Positions 17,261 through 26,202 of a stretch of DNA of 44,870 nucleotides are shown here, in pieces (position 1 is the first letter of the stretch; every line of letters starts with the position of its first letter). The DNA is from Robiginitomaculum sp. Its GTDB lineage: Bacteria; Pseudomonadota; Alphaproteobacteria; Caulobacterales; Maricaulaceae. Under the pieces are notes generated by a model that was not told the origin of the DNA, searched no databases, and worked only from the letters and a program-made list of their open reading frames with translations. Position numbers and translations under genes: made by a program. Where the stretch lies: assembly GCA_016765135.1 (NCBI GenBank), contig JAESQN010000038.1:1-44870 (forward strand), written 5' to 3'.

Positions 17261-18466
17261 ATGATTGTAATTCTAAAACACGTTGTGGTTCTGTCCATTG
17301 CCATGATGTTTTGTGGGTGTGTTACTACTGTCGACTTCAGTGAGGGTCGTGCTGTGAGCCGACCCGAGCTACCGACAGTACAGGTTTTTTATGATAAGCA
17401 AGGTGATATTTACCCGTCGAGTTGGCAGGCTTCCGACAAAAAGCTCACTCAAAATTCTGATAATTCGCTTATATGTGAATTTAATGAATTCAATGAATTT
17501 AAAAGGTCTCTATGTGGTCTAACGAATTCAGCAATTTATTCCAACCCAGAAACAGAAAATCAGTATAAGGCTTGGCGTCAAATTCAAAAAGCTGAAAGCA
17601 GCCGTGTCGTAAATGAGATTGTCCGGGAACTTGAAAGTACTAACAATAAAACAGTCGTAATATTGATACATGGTTTCCGTGTTCCAGATGCCCAAAAAGA
17701 CTACGGCAAAGTAAAAGAAGTTTTATTGAACAAGCGCGGCAAGGATGAATCACCCGTGTTTTTGGAAGTTCACTGGGATGGACGCGCAAGCCCGACCTTA
17801 CCGTTTAGCGCTCTTAAAGCTTGGCCTCCAGCTCAATGGACTGCTCCAGCGGTCGGCTTTCGACTCAGACCGCTACTCAATGAGCTAAATGAGAAAGTCG
17901 AGCAGAGAGGAGATAAAGTAAATCTCTTTGTTCTCACGCATAGTACAGGTGCGGTTGTGGCGGGAGCCTTATTTGGAAACCCTAGGGGTGCCTTGGGTTG
18001 TCTAGAAAGTGAAAAGTCGGCTGATAAATGTGGTGCTAATTACACTGAGTTCTTGGCCTCTATTAAGTCAGGTGATGAAGCCACTTCTGTTCCAGAGTGG
18101 AACAATATGAATCTGGTGATGCTAGCGCCTGCCACCAGTTGGGCTACGTTCGTGGTGCCCGGACAATCTGAACTCGGCTATCAGGGCGTGCAAAATGCTA
18201 ACTTGGTCTTTTCTCATAGCGAAGATGATGGAGCTCTTAAAAAATACGTTGGTTTACCGGGCTTGCTTGGGCATTCGGGATTGGGTTCAAGAAGAGCTGA
18301 TCTAAAAATTGTTGAAGAAGGATTAAGTGGTGCAAATCCAAAGCGTGCCAATGTGATCGTACTTGAAATGTCAGAGGAATTAGGCAGTAAACATGACTTT
18401 ACTGGATACATTGGCACTAGTGAATTCTCTAAAGCGGTAGAGTTACTGTGGGATACGCGAAGATAA
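17261..18466 (+). CDS. Lipoprotein with alpha/beta-hydrolase fold
   Basis: 401 residues. The N terminus has a lipoprotein signal with cysteine C20 (MFCGC; F at -3 is unusual for a lipobox). The body is an alpha/beta hydrolase: VVILIHGF (oxyanion strand) and THSTGAVVAG with the likely nucleophile S228; a histidine near the C terminus (KHDF) could complete the triad. It is probably exported and lipid anchored, facing the periplasm. A ribosome site (AAAGGAG, about 12 bases upstream) supports the ATG. The substrate is unknown. It lies 148 bases after the Abi-like gene on the same strand, with a small inverted repeat at about 17181-17208 between them, so the two may or may not be cotranscribed. 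Confidence 0.75.
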   Translation: MIVILKHVVVLSIAMMFCGCVTTVDFSEGRAVSRPELPTVQVFYDKQGDIYPSSWQASDKKLTQNSDNSLICEFNEFNEFKRSLCGLTNSAIYSNPETENQYKAWRQIQKAESSRVVNEIVRELESTNNKTVVILIHGFRVPDAQKDYGKVKEVLLNKRGKDESPVFLEVHWDGRASPTLPFSALKAWPPAQWTAPAVGFRLRPLLNELNEKVEQRGDKVNLFVLTHSTGAVVAGALFGNPRGALGCLESEKSADKCGANYTEFLASIKSGDEATSVPEWNNMNLVMLAPATSWATFVVPGQSELGYQGVQNANLVFSHSEDDGALKKYVGLPGLLGHSGLGSRRADLKIVEEGLSGANPKRANVIVLEMSEELGSKHDFTGYIGTSEFSKAVELLWDTRR

Positions 18467-18837
18467 GGTATTCCTGAACCTTATAGAATCAGACAATCGC
18501 GGAATTACCTCTAACTAAATATACCTTAACGCCCCCTCCCGCCCCCATAGCAGCAATAGGATGCCATAATTCCGTCTATGTTTGGGGAGTTGAATATTCG
18601 CTAGTTGGCGTATGAGGTGGGATATAAATTTGTTTTCACAAAATTGGCAACTGCCGATTCTGTTTTTCTCATTTTTAGCTTGGATAAGCCTAACATTACA
18701 GAATTTTAATAAATTAGAAATGCACCAGAATGCACTAAAAATCACTTGCATTTGGTACCTATTTGGTACCTGGACGGTTTTAGCGAAAATTTGATTTTGG
18801 GAAATTCGACGCAACTCATTGAAAATAAAGAGAAAAA
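18467..18837. other. Gene-free stretch between the lipoprotein gene and tRNA-Thr
   Basis: No supportable gene. TTTGGTACCT is repeated directly at 18751-18760 and 18762-18771, about 70 bases from the tRNA 3' end. Such short repeats can be recombinase arm sites, but there is no integrase frame here. Confidence 0.5.
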
Positions 18838-18853
18838 TGGTGCCCCCACACGG
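18838..18853 (+). repeat. att-like direct repeat partner in the tRNA-Thr 3' end
   Basis: The same 16 bases as 647-662 in the same orientation. Here they are part of the intact tRNA, so this would be the reconstituted end of a tRNA-targeted insertion. Confidence 0.6.
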
Positions 18854-18913
18854 ACTCGAACCGCGGACCCCCTGATTACAAATCAGGTGCTCTACCAGCT
18901 GAGCTATAGGGGC
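18838..18913 (-). tRNA. tRNA-Thr (anticodon UGU)
   Basis: A cloverleaf on the minus strand: acceptor GCCCCTA pairs with TGGGGGC, D arm AGCTCAGCTGGTAGAGC, anticodon stem CCTGA/TCAGG with loop TTTGTAA (anticodon TGT), T arm with GGTTCGAGTCC, discriminator A and encoded CCA (18838-18840). Its last 16 bases recur at 647-662. Confidence 0.96.
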
Positions 18914-19104
18914 AGGTAAAACTACCTGAACGTATTTTTTATCGAAGTAATGTCTTATATTCAACTGAAATACGTTATTGAGCAAGCGGTTGTTACTTTG
19001 CGGTTAAATCAAATGCAAGCCCGAATTGTCGTCCTGGGTAAAATTTCTGCAGGTAAATTATTCTCTACATTGACTTACGTCGATTGTTTAGGCTCAGCCG
19101 CCTA

Positions 19105-20223
19105 TTAACATCCGCCCATACGTGCATAGAGCTTGGCCACTTTAACTTGGCGGCTTAAATCGGTGCCTACATCAAGAGTATCTAAAACTTTTCCAGCTTT
19201 ATCGCACTGCCCACGGCGCAGATAAATTTCGGCCAGGCGAAAAGATATTGAGGGGCTGTCTGTGATTTTCGCAATACGGTCCAAAGCCGCAATCCCCTGG
19301 TTTTGCTGGCGGGCTGAAAACCAATATTGTGCAAGAACAAACAAATTTTGCGCAGAGTCTGTGATATATCCTGCATTCATTTGTTGTTCAAAGATTTGCG
19401 CCGCTTCAAGGGGGGCATCGTTAAATTGATAATACCTTACCAGCGTTAACAGTTCTTGTTCTGATTTGAAGAAACCCTTGGCAAACATCTGCTTTTTAGC
19501 CGCAAAGGCTAAATCGTTTTGCCCTTGTTCGCCGTATAATGCCAGCAGAGCTTGCCACACGCCTTTGTCGTTCGGCCAGGTTTTTGACATTTTCAGCAAT
19601 ATATCCGTTTGGGCATCAGGTATGTCTAAGGTATGATACAAGAAATTCATCAAGTCATAATGTTTGCGCTGCATTGGGGCAGCATTGGCAAACCATTTTT
19701 CTGCCCACGGTAATGCCCGGTCATATTGCTCGGCTTGCATCCAGGCTTGCCAGAGCGTCTCTAAATGTGCTGGTTTCAACTTACCGCCTTGCGCATGCCA
19801 ATCTTCCAACATTTGCGCACCTTGAACGAATTGAGCTTCCCCGATTAACAATTGTGCGATATTTACGCGAAGGTTGGATGCTTCATCAGGCAGTAGTCCG
19901 CCAGAAGCAATGGCAAGTTCAAACGCATTTACTGCCCCCAAATAATCATCTTTTTCGTACAGAGCCGAACCTAACATTTGCGCCGCTGTCGCTCGCTCAT
20001 AAGCCGTCAAATCTGCCTTACGCAAAAAAGCTTGCAGCAAAGAAACAGCGCGGTCATATTCTTCCGCATTAAATTCAACCAACGCTGCATTGATTGCATC
20101 ACCATTGGCCTCCGAGAACTGCCGTGTTTCTAGTGCAAGGGTTTCACCAGCGTACACGGCAGTTCTCGGCCCCACAAGTAATGCTGTGCTTACCGCCAAG
20201 ATTGTCAGGATAATATTTTTCAT
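19105..20223 (-). CDS. Exported tetratricopeptide-repeat protein
   Basis: 372 residues: a signal peptide (hydrophobic residues about 5-22, cleavage near VYA-GET) and then helical TPR-like repeats throughout (for example LVEFNAEEYDRAVSLLQAF, AAQMLGSALYEKDDYLGAVN, LAEIYLRRGQCDKAGKVLD). It is probably periplasmic and a protein-interaction scaffold. ATG at 20223 is chosen for its AGGAAAG ribosome site; an open frame extends 13 codons further. It begins ten bases after the tonB-like gene, so they form an operon; TPR proteins beside TonB in proteobacteria are thought to serve the TonB energy system. No enzyme motif is seen. Confidence 0.85.
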   Translation of the reverse strand: MKNIILTILAVSTALLVGPRTAVYAGETLALETRQFSEANGDAINAALVEFNAEEYDRAVSLLQAFLRKADLTAYERATAAQMLGSALYEKDDYLGAVNAFELAIASGGLLPDEASNLRVNIAQLLIGEAQFVQGAQMLEDWHAQGGKLKPAHLETLWQAWMQAEQYDRALPWAEKWFANAAPMQRKHYDLMNFLYHTLDIPDAQTDILLKMSKTWPNDKGVWQALLALYGEQGQNDLAFAAKKQMFAKGFFKSEQELLTLVRYYQFNDAPLEAAQIFEQQMNAGYITDSAQNLFVLAQYWFSARQQNQGIAALDRIAKITDSPSISFRLAEIYLRRGQCDKAGKVLDTLDVGTDLSRQVKVAKLYARMGGC

Positions 20224-20233
20224 TTTTTCTTTC

Positions 20234-20860
20234 CTATTGCGGGATCGGTCGACCATGCTCATCGGTGAGCTTGAACGTGATTGTTGTACGCAAGCCCGTG
20301 CGCGGCACGGCCTTTCCGGCTATGGTTTGGGGACGATATTTCCATTTTCCGGCTGCCTTGATCGAGGCGCGGGCAAATAGATTTTGCGAACAGTTCAGCG
20401 CTTGTACATTATACGTACTGCCATTGGCGTTCACGTCGAACATGACATTGCAATGACCAGAACGGTCTGCTCTTGTCGGCATAACTGGTCGGGCGCGCAA
20501 GATCGGGACTAAGCCGAGATCAACCGAAACGGTCACAGGCTCCATAATGTCTTTTGGGTTGGGATAGTCGGGAAGCATCTCACCAAAATCTGAAGGCGGT
20601 ACATCCACCGGACCGCTAGGCGTTGTACTTATAATTGGTAGTGCGGGCGGCGTCTCTACCCTTTCATACTTCTCGGGTTTCTTGGTTATAATGTCCGGTG
20701 GTGGGGTGATTTGCGGGTTGATCACCATGCTCAACTTGTCTGGTTTTTCAGGTAGGTTGACAAATTTTACTTGCACCAATTTCGCCATTAACAAAGCCAG
20801 AGCTGCCGTCATGACGAAGGCTCCCGCGCCGCTAGTTACATATTGTATTGTTTTGTTCAT
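20234..20860 (-). CDS. TonB-family energy transducer
   Basis: 208 residues. An N-terminal membrane anchor (about residues 10-29), a proline-rich periplasmic linker (PPPDIITKKPEKYERVETPP) and a C-terminal TonB domain (GHCNVMFDVNANGSTYNVQA, SIKAAGKWKYRPQ). TonB couples the inner-membrane proton gradient to outer-membrane receptors. ATG at 20860 is preceded by GGGAGGAC. ExbB and ExbD are not adjacent. It is the promoter-proximal gene of a pair with the TPR protein. Confidence 0.9.
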   Translation of the reverse strand: MNKTIQYVTSGAGAFVMTAALALLMAKLVQVKFVNLPEKPDKLSMVINPQITPPPDIITKKPEKYERVETPPALPIISTTPSGPVDVPPSDFGEMLPDYPNPKDIMEPVTVSVDLGLVPILRARPVMPTRADRSGHCNVMFDVNANGSTYNVQALNCSQNLFARASIKAAGKWKYRPQTIAGKAVPRTGLRTTITFKLTDEHGRPIPQ

Positions 20861-20985
20861 ATTGTCCTCCCAGGCAACCATAGATATAGTATAACATAAT
20901 GTATTTACTAATGCAGCATTATAATATAACTTTTTACCGGCGTTTTATTATAGCCATCCCCTGTCCCAGGCGGTAAGTAAAGATT

Positions 20986-21885
20986 ATGAAAAAAACGCCC
21001 AAATCCACCCTTGATAATACCGCGCCTGATCCAATTGCTTTGGCCATTCACGGCGGGGCTGGAAATTATGATAAGTCTGACCAAAATGCCCAGGTCAAAC
21101 ATTTGCGTCAGGTGGCATTATATGGCCGCAGCATGTTGCGCAGTGGGGCCAAGGCTCTGGATGTAGCAGAAGAACTGGCCGTTATGCTGGAAGACGCCGG
21201 ATTATATGTTGCGGGTAAAGGCACTGGGCCTAACTCCGCCGGTGAATATGAACTGGACGCTTGTATCATGGACGGCACGTCGCGGAATATTGGTGCAGTT
21301 TGTGCGCTCAAAGGTTTTAAAAACCCGGTCAAAGTTGCCCGGGCCGTTATGGAACGTACGCCACATGTTATGCTGGCCGGGCGGGGGGCCGAAACATTTG
21401 CCGCTTTGCAAAACTGCACGCCCGTAGAAAAACCGCTGGAGTATTACATTATTCGCGGTGTTACTCGCCTGCCTGAAGACTTGGATACAGGCACGATCGG
21501 TGTTGTCGCCCGTGACCATAAAGGTCACCTGGCCGCAGCCACATCCACGGGCGGACTGCTTGGAAAAATGGCGGGACGGGTTGGCGACAGCCCGTTACCG
21601 GGCGCGGGGTGTTGGGCCGACGGGCGGGTCGCGGTATCGTGTACGGGCCAGGGCGAATATTTCATTAAAGCTGCCACGGCTGCCGATATCTCGGCTCGCA
21701 TGGCTTACGGTGGTGCGGCCCTCGAAGATGCCGCAAAAGCCGCGCTTGCAGATATGAAAGCCCAAGGCGGATATGGCGGCGTTATAGCGTTGGCAAAGAC
21801 CGGCCCGCCAACAACCCCCTATACCTCAAAAGGTATGCGTCGTGCCTGGTTTGTGGGTGATGGGGATTTGGTGGTGGATGTTTGA
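20986..21885 (+). CDS. Isoaspartyl peptidase / L-asparaginase (Ntn hydrolase)
   Basis: 299 residues of the plant-type asparaginase family. AIHGGAGN near the N terminus and the autocleavage site before T170 (DTGTIGVVARD) are intact; the mature beta chain would begin at T170. GGLLGKMAGRVGDSPLPGAG is the family's substrate-loop block. It would cleave isoaspartyl dipeptides or asparagine in the cytoplasm. It is transcribed alone, converging on the zinc-ribbon gene with a 25-base gap. Confidence 0.93.
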   Translation: MKKTPKSTLDNTAPDPIALAIHGGAGNYDKSDQNAQVKHLRQVALYGRSMLRSGAKALDVAEELAVMLEDAGLYVAGKGTGPNSAGEYELDACIMDGTSRNIGAVCALKGFKNPVKVARAVMERTPHVMLAGRGAETFAALQNCTPVEKPLEYYIIRGVTRLPEDLDTGTIGVVARDHKGHLAAATSTGGLLGKMAGRVGDSPLPGAGCWADGRVAVSCTGQGEYFIKAATAADISARMAYGGAALEDAAKAALADMKAQGGYGGVIALAKTGPPTTPYTSKGMRRAWFVGDGDLVVDV

Positions 21886-21910
21886 AACACCGGGAGTGCT
21901 CTAACAAAAC

Positions 21911-22732
21911 CTATTGCGCTAACAATGGTACATTATTCGCATTTCCGGCTTCGTTGACAAATTCTGCGTCCAGCTTTGAGGCGTCCAGGGGGCGATTTGG
22001 ATATTGGGATGTGAATGTGATTGTTTCGTCGCGCCTGAGTATGGGCTTTGGAGGTTCAACCACCCAGCTTGCCAATACTTCGTCCGCGTCGTTCTTGAAG
22101 CTCAGGCGTATCATATCCACATCACGTGATTTAATATCAAAGTTTTTTATCTTGCCTGTGACAATTAAAACTTCCACACCGTCAGTATTGCCTTCGCGTG
22201 TTTCCAAACCATAAATTTCTAATCCGCTACTATTGGCTTCAAGCCCGATAGCTCTATAAACAGGTGCGGCCCCAGGAAATCTATCGACAATTTGTGCCCG
22301 AAACAGATAGGCTGCCAGCGCAAATCCCGCCAAAATGGTCAATGTTACAATCCAGATCATGCCAACGCCCAGCAAGCGTCTGCGCACTTTTTTGCGTTCG
22401 GCATTGTCGCGAATGGTGGCATGTGGCCCGATATCTGGTTGTTTGGCGGGCTCAGTCTCGGGCAATATATCTTTTCCGTGATGATCACCAGCATCAAGGT
22501 TTATACTCTCGGCAGGTAAATCTGGCACTGGTTTGCGGATAACGGGTTTGCGGATAACTTCCTCGCGCAACTCTTCCAGTCTCTCGGCTTCATCCAAAGC
22601 AAGCACGTCCGGCTCTGCGGCAACAAACCATGTTGTTGAACACTGAGAGCAACGTACAGTACGTCCGTTGGGGCCAATCGCATCATCCGCGATTTTAAAG
22701 CGCGTGGCGCAGTCTGGACAGGTAAGAATCAT
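21911..22732 (-). CDS. MJ0042-type zinc-ribbon membrane protein with DUF3426-like C terminus
   Basis: 273 residues. The N terminus is a zinc ribbon with two CxxC pairs (CPDC at about 5-8, CSQC at about 28-31), then an acidic linker, one membrane helix (IVTLTILAGFALAAYLF) and a C-terminal domain resembling DUF3426 (GKIKNFDIKSRDV, VVEPPKPILRRDETITF). The ATG at 22732 has a GGGAGGGC ribosome site; an open frame runs 49 codons further but is not conserved-looking. Such genes commonly lie next to and divergent from ftsE in alphaproteobacteria. Function unknown. Confidence 0.88.
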   Translation of the reverse strand: MILTCPDCATRFKIADDAIGPNGRTVRCSQCSTTWFVAAEPDVLALDEAERLEELREEVIRKPVIRKPVPDLPAESINLDAGDHHGKDILPETEPAKQPDIGPHATIRDNAERKKVRRRLLGVGMIWIVTLTILAGFALAAYLFRAQIVDRFPGAAPVYRAIGLEANSSGLEIYGLETREGNTDGVEVLIVTGKIKNFDIKSRDVDMIRLSFKNDADEVLASWVVEPPKPILRRDETITFTSQYPNRPLDASKLDAEFVNEAGNANNVPLLAQ

Positions 22733-22781
22733 TCGCCCTCCCGAATCATTTGTGATAGGAATGTGACGATTAAGTGAGAAA

Positions 22782-23555
22782 ATGTCTAGGGACAAAATGC
22801 ATACACCATCTTCCACCTCAATTCCTTCCGCACAAACACAACCAAGTGCTGCGGGTAACAATGCCAATATCCGGGCCAATATCCGGTTTGAACGGGTGGG
22901 TTTTCGCTACACCCGTGATGTGGAAATTCTCAGTGATGTCAGCTTTTCTTTACCGCGTGGCTCCATGACATTTGTGACCGGGCCTTCTGGAGCGGGCAAG
23001 ACCACGCTTCTCAAGCTAATCTATTTACATATGCAACCATCACGCGGGTTGATTACGGTGTTTGGTCAGGACACATCGCAGATTGATCGCAAGGCAATCC
23101 CGACTTTAAAGCGGCGTATGGGGATTGTTTTGCAAGACTTTGATTTGGTTGACCACCTGAACGTGTTCGAAAATGTCGCTTTGCCATTACGTGTTGCCGG
23201 GCGCAAACAGGCGACTTACAGGGATGATGTGTTGGGCTTGTTGAAATGGGTCGGGCTAGGAGCCCGCGCTCATGTTTTGCCACAAATGCTATCGGGGGGA
23301 GAAAAGCAACGGGCCGCTATCGCACGGGCGGTTATTGCCAAACCGGAAATCCTGATCGCGGACGAACCCACGGGCAATGTTGATCAGGACATTGCCAGGC
23401 GGCTGATCCGTCTGTTCAAGGAAATGAACCGGCTCGGAACTACGGTTGTTATCGCGACCCATAACACGGATCTAATCTCCGAAGACGCCAATGTTTTGGC
23501 ACTGACAAATGGTCAAGTTTCCCGTATAAATACAGGCATGCGTGTGAAAGTATGA
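22782..23555 (+). CDS. ftsE: Cell-division ATP-binding protein FtsE
   Basis: 257 residues, an ABC ATPase with Walker A GPSGAGKTT (about residues 67-75), signature LSGGEKQRAAIARA, Walker B ILIADEPTGNVD and switch histidine in ATHNTDL. It is about 30 residues longer at the N terminus than most FtsE, so a start at ATG 22797 is also possible. FtsE with FtsX controls septal peptidoglycan hydrolases. ftsX overlaps its stop by four bases. Confidence 0.94.
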   Translation: MSRDKMHTPSSTSIPSAQTQPSAAGNNANIRANIRFERVGFRYTRDVEILSDVSFSLPRGSMTFVTGPSGAGKTTLLKLIYLHMQPSRGLITVFGQDTSQIDRKAIPTLKRRMGIVLQDFDLVDHLNVFENVALPLRVAGRKQATYRDDVLGLLKWVGLGARAHVLPQMLSGGEKQRAAIARAVIAKPEILIADEPTGNVDQDIARRLIRLFKEMNRLGTTVVIATHNTDLISEDANVLALTNGQVSRINTGMRVKV

Positions 23556-24469
23556 CGGAAATTTTAGGCGTAAATGCGCAGGCTCTACTGCCGGACAACA
23601 AGAAAACCGATCGGCCTTTGTTCATGGTGTTTGCAATTTTGGCCTTTTTAGCGACGCTGACTTTGCTGGCGAGTGCTGCGGGCTACCGAGCTTCGGCAGA
23701 TTGGCGTTCAGATTTAGCAGAAAGCATCACGGTGCAGGTCAAGCCGCGTGCCGAACTCAATCGCGGGCCAAATGGCGAGCCAAGCGACCCCGCTATAGCA
23801 CGTAACATTCTTTTGCAATTGAGCGCGGTTAAATCCGTCACTATATTGCCGCCGGAACGGTCTCAAGAATTACTCGAGCCCTGGCTTGGTGACACGCCTT
23901 TGCCGGATGATTTACCTTTGCCTACCCTTTTGGATGTACGTCTGCACGCCGGCCAAATTCTGGATAGCCAACAAGCTGATGCCGCACTGCTTGCCGCGAA
24001 CATACGTGCCGATATTGATGACCATCGTCAGTGGGACCGCGAGATCAAACGCACAACGAGAGCAGCGCAAACCATATCTCTTACGGCATTGGTGTTGATC
24101 ATTACGGCGAGTATTACCGCCGCAATTTTTGCTACCCGTGCGGCGATAACCGGACAACGTAGATTGATTGATGTGCTCCATCAAGTCGGCGCACCGCCGT
24201 CCTATACTGCCCGGTTGTTCAGCACCAGCTTTGCTATGGTAGGCTTGAAGGCTGGTGGGGTTGGTGCCGTTGCAGCTTTGCTTTTATCCACACTTATCGG
24301 ACTGTTGTTTTCATCATCTGGCGGATTTTCCTATTTCCAGCCAGGGCTTCACATGGCGTTTTTCGATCTTTATCTAGTGGTTGCGGTGCCTGTTATATTG
24401 GCCATAATCATTGCAATTGCCAGTTGGCGCACAATATTGAAAACCCTGTTTGAGGAAATTTACCCGTGA
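23552..24469 (+). CDS. ftsX: Cell-division protein FtsX
   Basis: 305 residues with four predicted membrane helices (about 24-45, 172-195, 226-253, 274-293) and the extracytoplasmic domain between the first two, the FtsX layout. It is poorly conserved in sequence, but the four-base overlap with ftsE decides the call. It forms the membrane part of the FtsEX complex. Confidence 0.92.
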   Translation: MTEILGVNAQALLPDNKKTDRPLFMVFAILAFLATLTLLASAAGYRASADWRSDLAESITVQVKPRAELNRGPNGEPSDPAIARNILLQLSAVKSVTILPPERSQELLEPWLGDTPLPDDLPLPTLLDVRLHAGQILDSQQADAALLAANIRADIDDHRQWDREIKRTTRAAQTISLTALVLIITASITAAIFATRAAITGQRRLIDVLHQVGAPPSYTARLFSTSFAMVGLKAGGVGAVAALLLSTLIGLLFSSSGGFSYFQPGLHMAFFDLYLVVAVPVILAIIIAIASWRTILKTLFEEIYP

Positions 24470-25161
24470 AGAACCGCGACAAAAAACGCAACCTTGTTTC
24501 GAAAAGCAAGTCACGAATGCGGCGGGCTTTGTATAAAATTGCCAAATTTACATTTGGGTTTGCCGCCAGTTTAATCCTTGCTGGTTTTGCCGTTTTTCTT
24601 GTAAAAGTCTCCACGGCAAAACCACCAGCCAATATACCGCCAGTTGATGGTATTGTCGTCTTGACAGGTGCGGACGGGAGCCGCCTGATTGTTGGTGCCG
24701 CACTTCTGCAAAATGGACACGGCGAACGTTTGCTGATTTCGGGTGTGAACAAAACCATCACACCCGCACAAATTCAGGCACTGCTCGGTATGGGAGATGC
24801 CAAATTTACCTGTTGTGTTGATCTGGATTACCAAGCCGAAAACACTTTTGACAATGGGTATGAAACTTCCGTTTGGGCGCGTGCTCTTGGCTATGAAAAG
24901 ATTTTGCTGGTCACGTCTGCCTATCACATGCCCCGTGCCAAGCTGGAAATAGACGCCGCCATGGACGGCATTTCCATTATCGCTTATCCGGTTCACATTA
25001 AATCGGATTGGAGTTGGTGGCGCAAAACCAGGCTTTTAGTGCGCGAATATGGCAAGCTATTGGTTAGTCTTGCCCGTGAACCCGGCGCACGAAATGCACA
25101 CCAGCCGTTATCCGAAAATCAGGCGCCTGTTGAAAACGTAATAAAAGGGAGCAACCAATAA
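24466..25161 (+). CDS. YdcF/SanA family (DUF218) membrane-anchored protein
   Basis: 231 residues: a basic N terminus, one membrane helix (about 29-49) and a DUF218 domain (GIVVLTGADGSRLIVGAALL, AENTFDNG, LLVTSAYHMPRA). The GTG start overlaps the ftsX stop (GTGA). The family is linked to envelope integrity, but its reaction is not established. It is part of the ftsE-ftsX transcript. Confidence 0.88.
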   Translation: MKNRDKKRNLVSKSKSRMRRALYKIAKFTFGFAASLILAGFAVFLVKVSTAKPPANIPPVDGIVVLTGADGSRLIVGAALLQNGHGERLLISGVNKTITPAQIQALLGMGDAKFTCCVDLDYQAENTFDNGYETSVWARALGYEKILLVTSAYHMPRAKLEIDAAMDGISIIAYPVHIKSDWSWWRKTRLLVREYGKLLVSLAREPGARNAHQPLSENQAPVENVIKGSNQ

Positions 25162-25162
25162 T

Positions 25163-26191
25163 ATGACTAAAGCGAAGAAAAAACTGATCACCATTCCTCG
25201 CCTCATTATATTGGCCCTGCTCATTTTGGTTATGATTATGGGAGCATGGCTGGGTATTCGGACTTTGTTAGTCAATGCACTTGTGGGCAACATAAAGGCT
25301 TTAGAAATTGAGGGTTATGAAGTTGGGCACGGGGGGCTGACCATGGCCGGGTTTCCGTTTACGGTTATCGCCAGCTCAACCAATATATCGGTACGCGCCC
25401 CCTCCAGTGTTTTGCCAGACCCAGTCAAAAATTGGTCGATAAAAGCTGACAGGCTGAAGCTGCGTAGCCCGACCATAAGCCCATTGTCATGGGATTTGCA
25501 ACATAGTGGCAACCTAAGAATTGACATGCGCGGCCCCCAGGGCGAGCGTTATATGTTTGACATAGCTCCGGCCAATATTGACGCCCGCGCCGCAGTGTCC
25601 ATGAAAGGCTCGCTGAAATCCGCGACATTCACCATGAGCCGCGCCCAGATTGATGCCCTAATCGGCACGCCGCCTGTTGTAACTATGTTGGACAACTTAT
25701 CCGCCGAAATCAAAGTGTCCGCAAATACGGCAAAATTGTCACTGCATAGTAACGACATTCGCCTATCGCCAAAAATCCCCGGCCCGCTTGATAATATTCT
25801 CGGGCGAAAACTGGAGCTGGTAGAGTTAAATGCCGATCTTGAAAACTGGTCACAGTTGGAACAAGGCGGCGCTCAGAACTGGATTGAAAATGGTGGACGT
25901 GTGCGTGCAGATCACTGGGCTATGCTTTGGGGGCCAGCCGACATGGTTGGAGATTTTGATATAAGTTTTAAGAACGGCTTGCCCGAAGGCGTCATCAATA
26001 TCCGTATCAAAAAACCAGGGAGCCTCATTGACACAATAACGGACACCGGTCTCATTGAAAAAAAACAGGCCCGCCAGGCAAAGGGTTTTTTATCCCTGAT
26101 AGAAACGGGCGAGGATAACAGAAAATCTATACAAATCACGATCAAAGACGGTATCGTTAAATACGGATTCGTCCCGCTTTATGAGTTTTAA
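25163..26191 (+). CDS. DUF2125 family protein
   Basis: 342 residues with one N-terminal membrane helix (about 13-33) and a long periplasmic beta-rich region (GGLTMAGFPFTV, IKADRLKLRSPTISPLSW, PGPLDNILGRKLE). This resembles DUF2125, an alphaproteobacterial family of unknown function often near tyrA. It follows the ydcF-like gene by one base, with an AAAGGGA ribosome site. It converges with tyrA. Confidence 0.82.
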   Translation: MTKAKKKLITIPRLIILALLILVMIMGAWLGIRTLLVNALVGNIKALEIEGYEVGHGGLTMAGFPFTVIASSTNISVRAPSSVLPDPVKNWSIKADRLKLRSPTISPLSWDLQHSGNLRIDMRGPQGERYMFDIAPANIDARAAVSMKGSLKSATFTMSRAQIDALIGTPPVVTMLDNLSAEIKVSANTAKLSLHSNDIRLSPKIPGPLDNILGRKLELVELNADLENWSQLEQGGAQNWIENGGRVRADHWAMLWGPADMVGDFDISFKNGLPEGVINIRIKKPGSLIDTITDTGLIEKKQARQAKGFLSLIETGEDNRKSIQITIKDGIVKYGFVPLYEF

Positions 26192-26202
26192 CGTTTTTTC
26201 GG

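Larger units (their letters stand above)
647..18853. mobile_element. Putative tRNA-Thr-bounded genomic island (degenerate)
   Basis: The block is bounded by a 16-base direct repeat of the tRNA-Thr 3' end and lies on the 3' side of the tRNA gene, as expected for integration there. Content: the sulfate-assimilation and tetrapyrrole operons, remnants of conjugation genes (trbF, DUF736), a HEPN/abortive-infection-like gene and a lipoprotein hydrolase. No integrase, relaxase or complete conjugation gene remains inside, so it would now be immobile. Alternatively only the 15-18.8 kb part is foreign and the 647 repeat marks a different, lost event. Confidence 0.45.

Noticed and set aside
18515-18985. 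156-residue minus-strand reading frame across tRNA-Thr
   Set aside because: It reads straight through the tRNA gene (giving the IAQLVEH-type false peptide seen across tRNAs) and the rest has no protein-like features.
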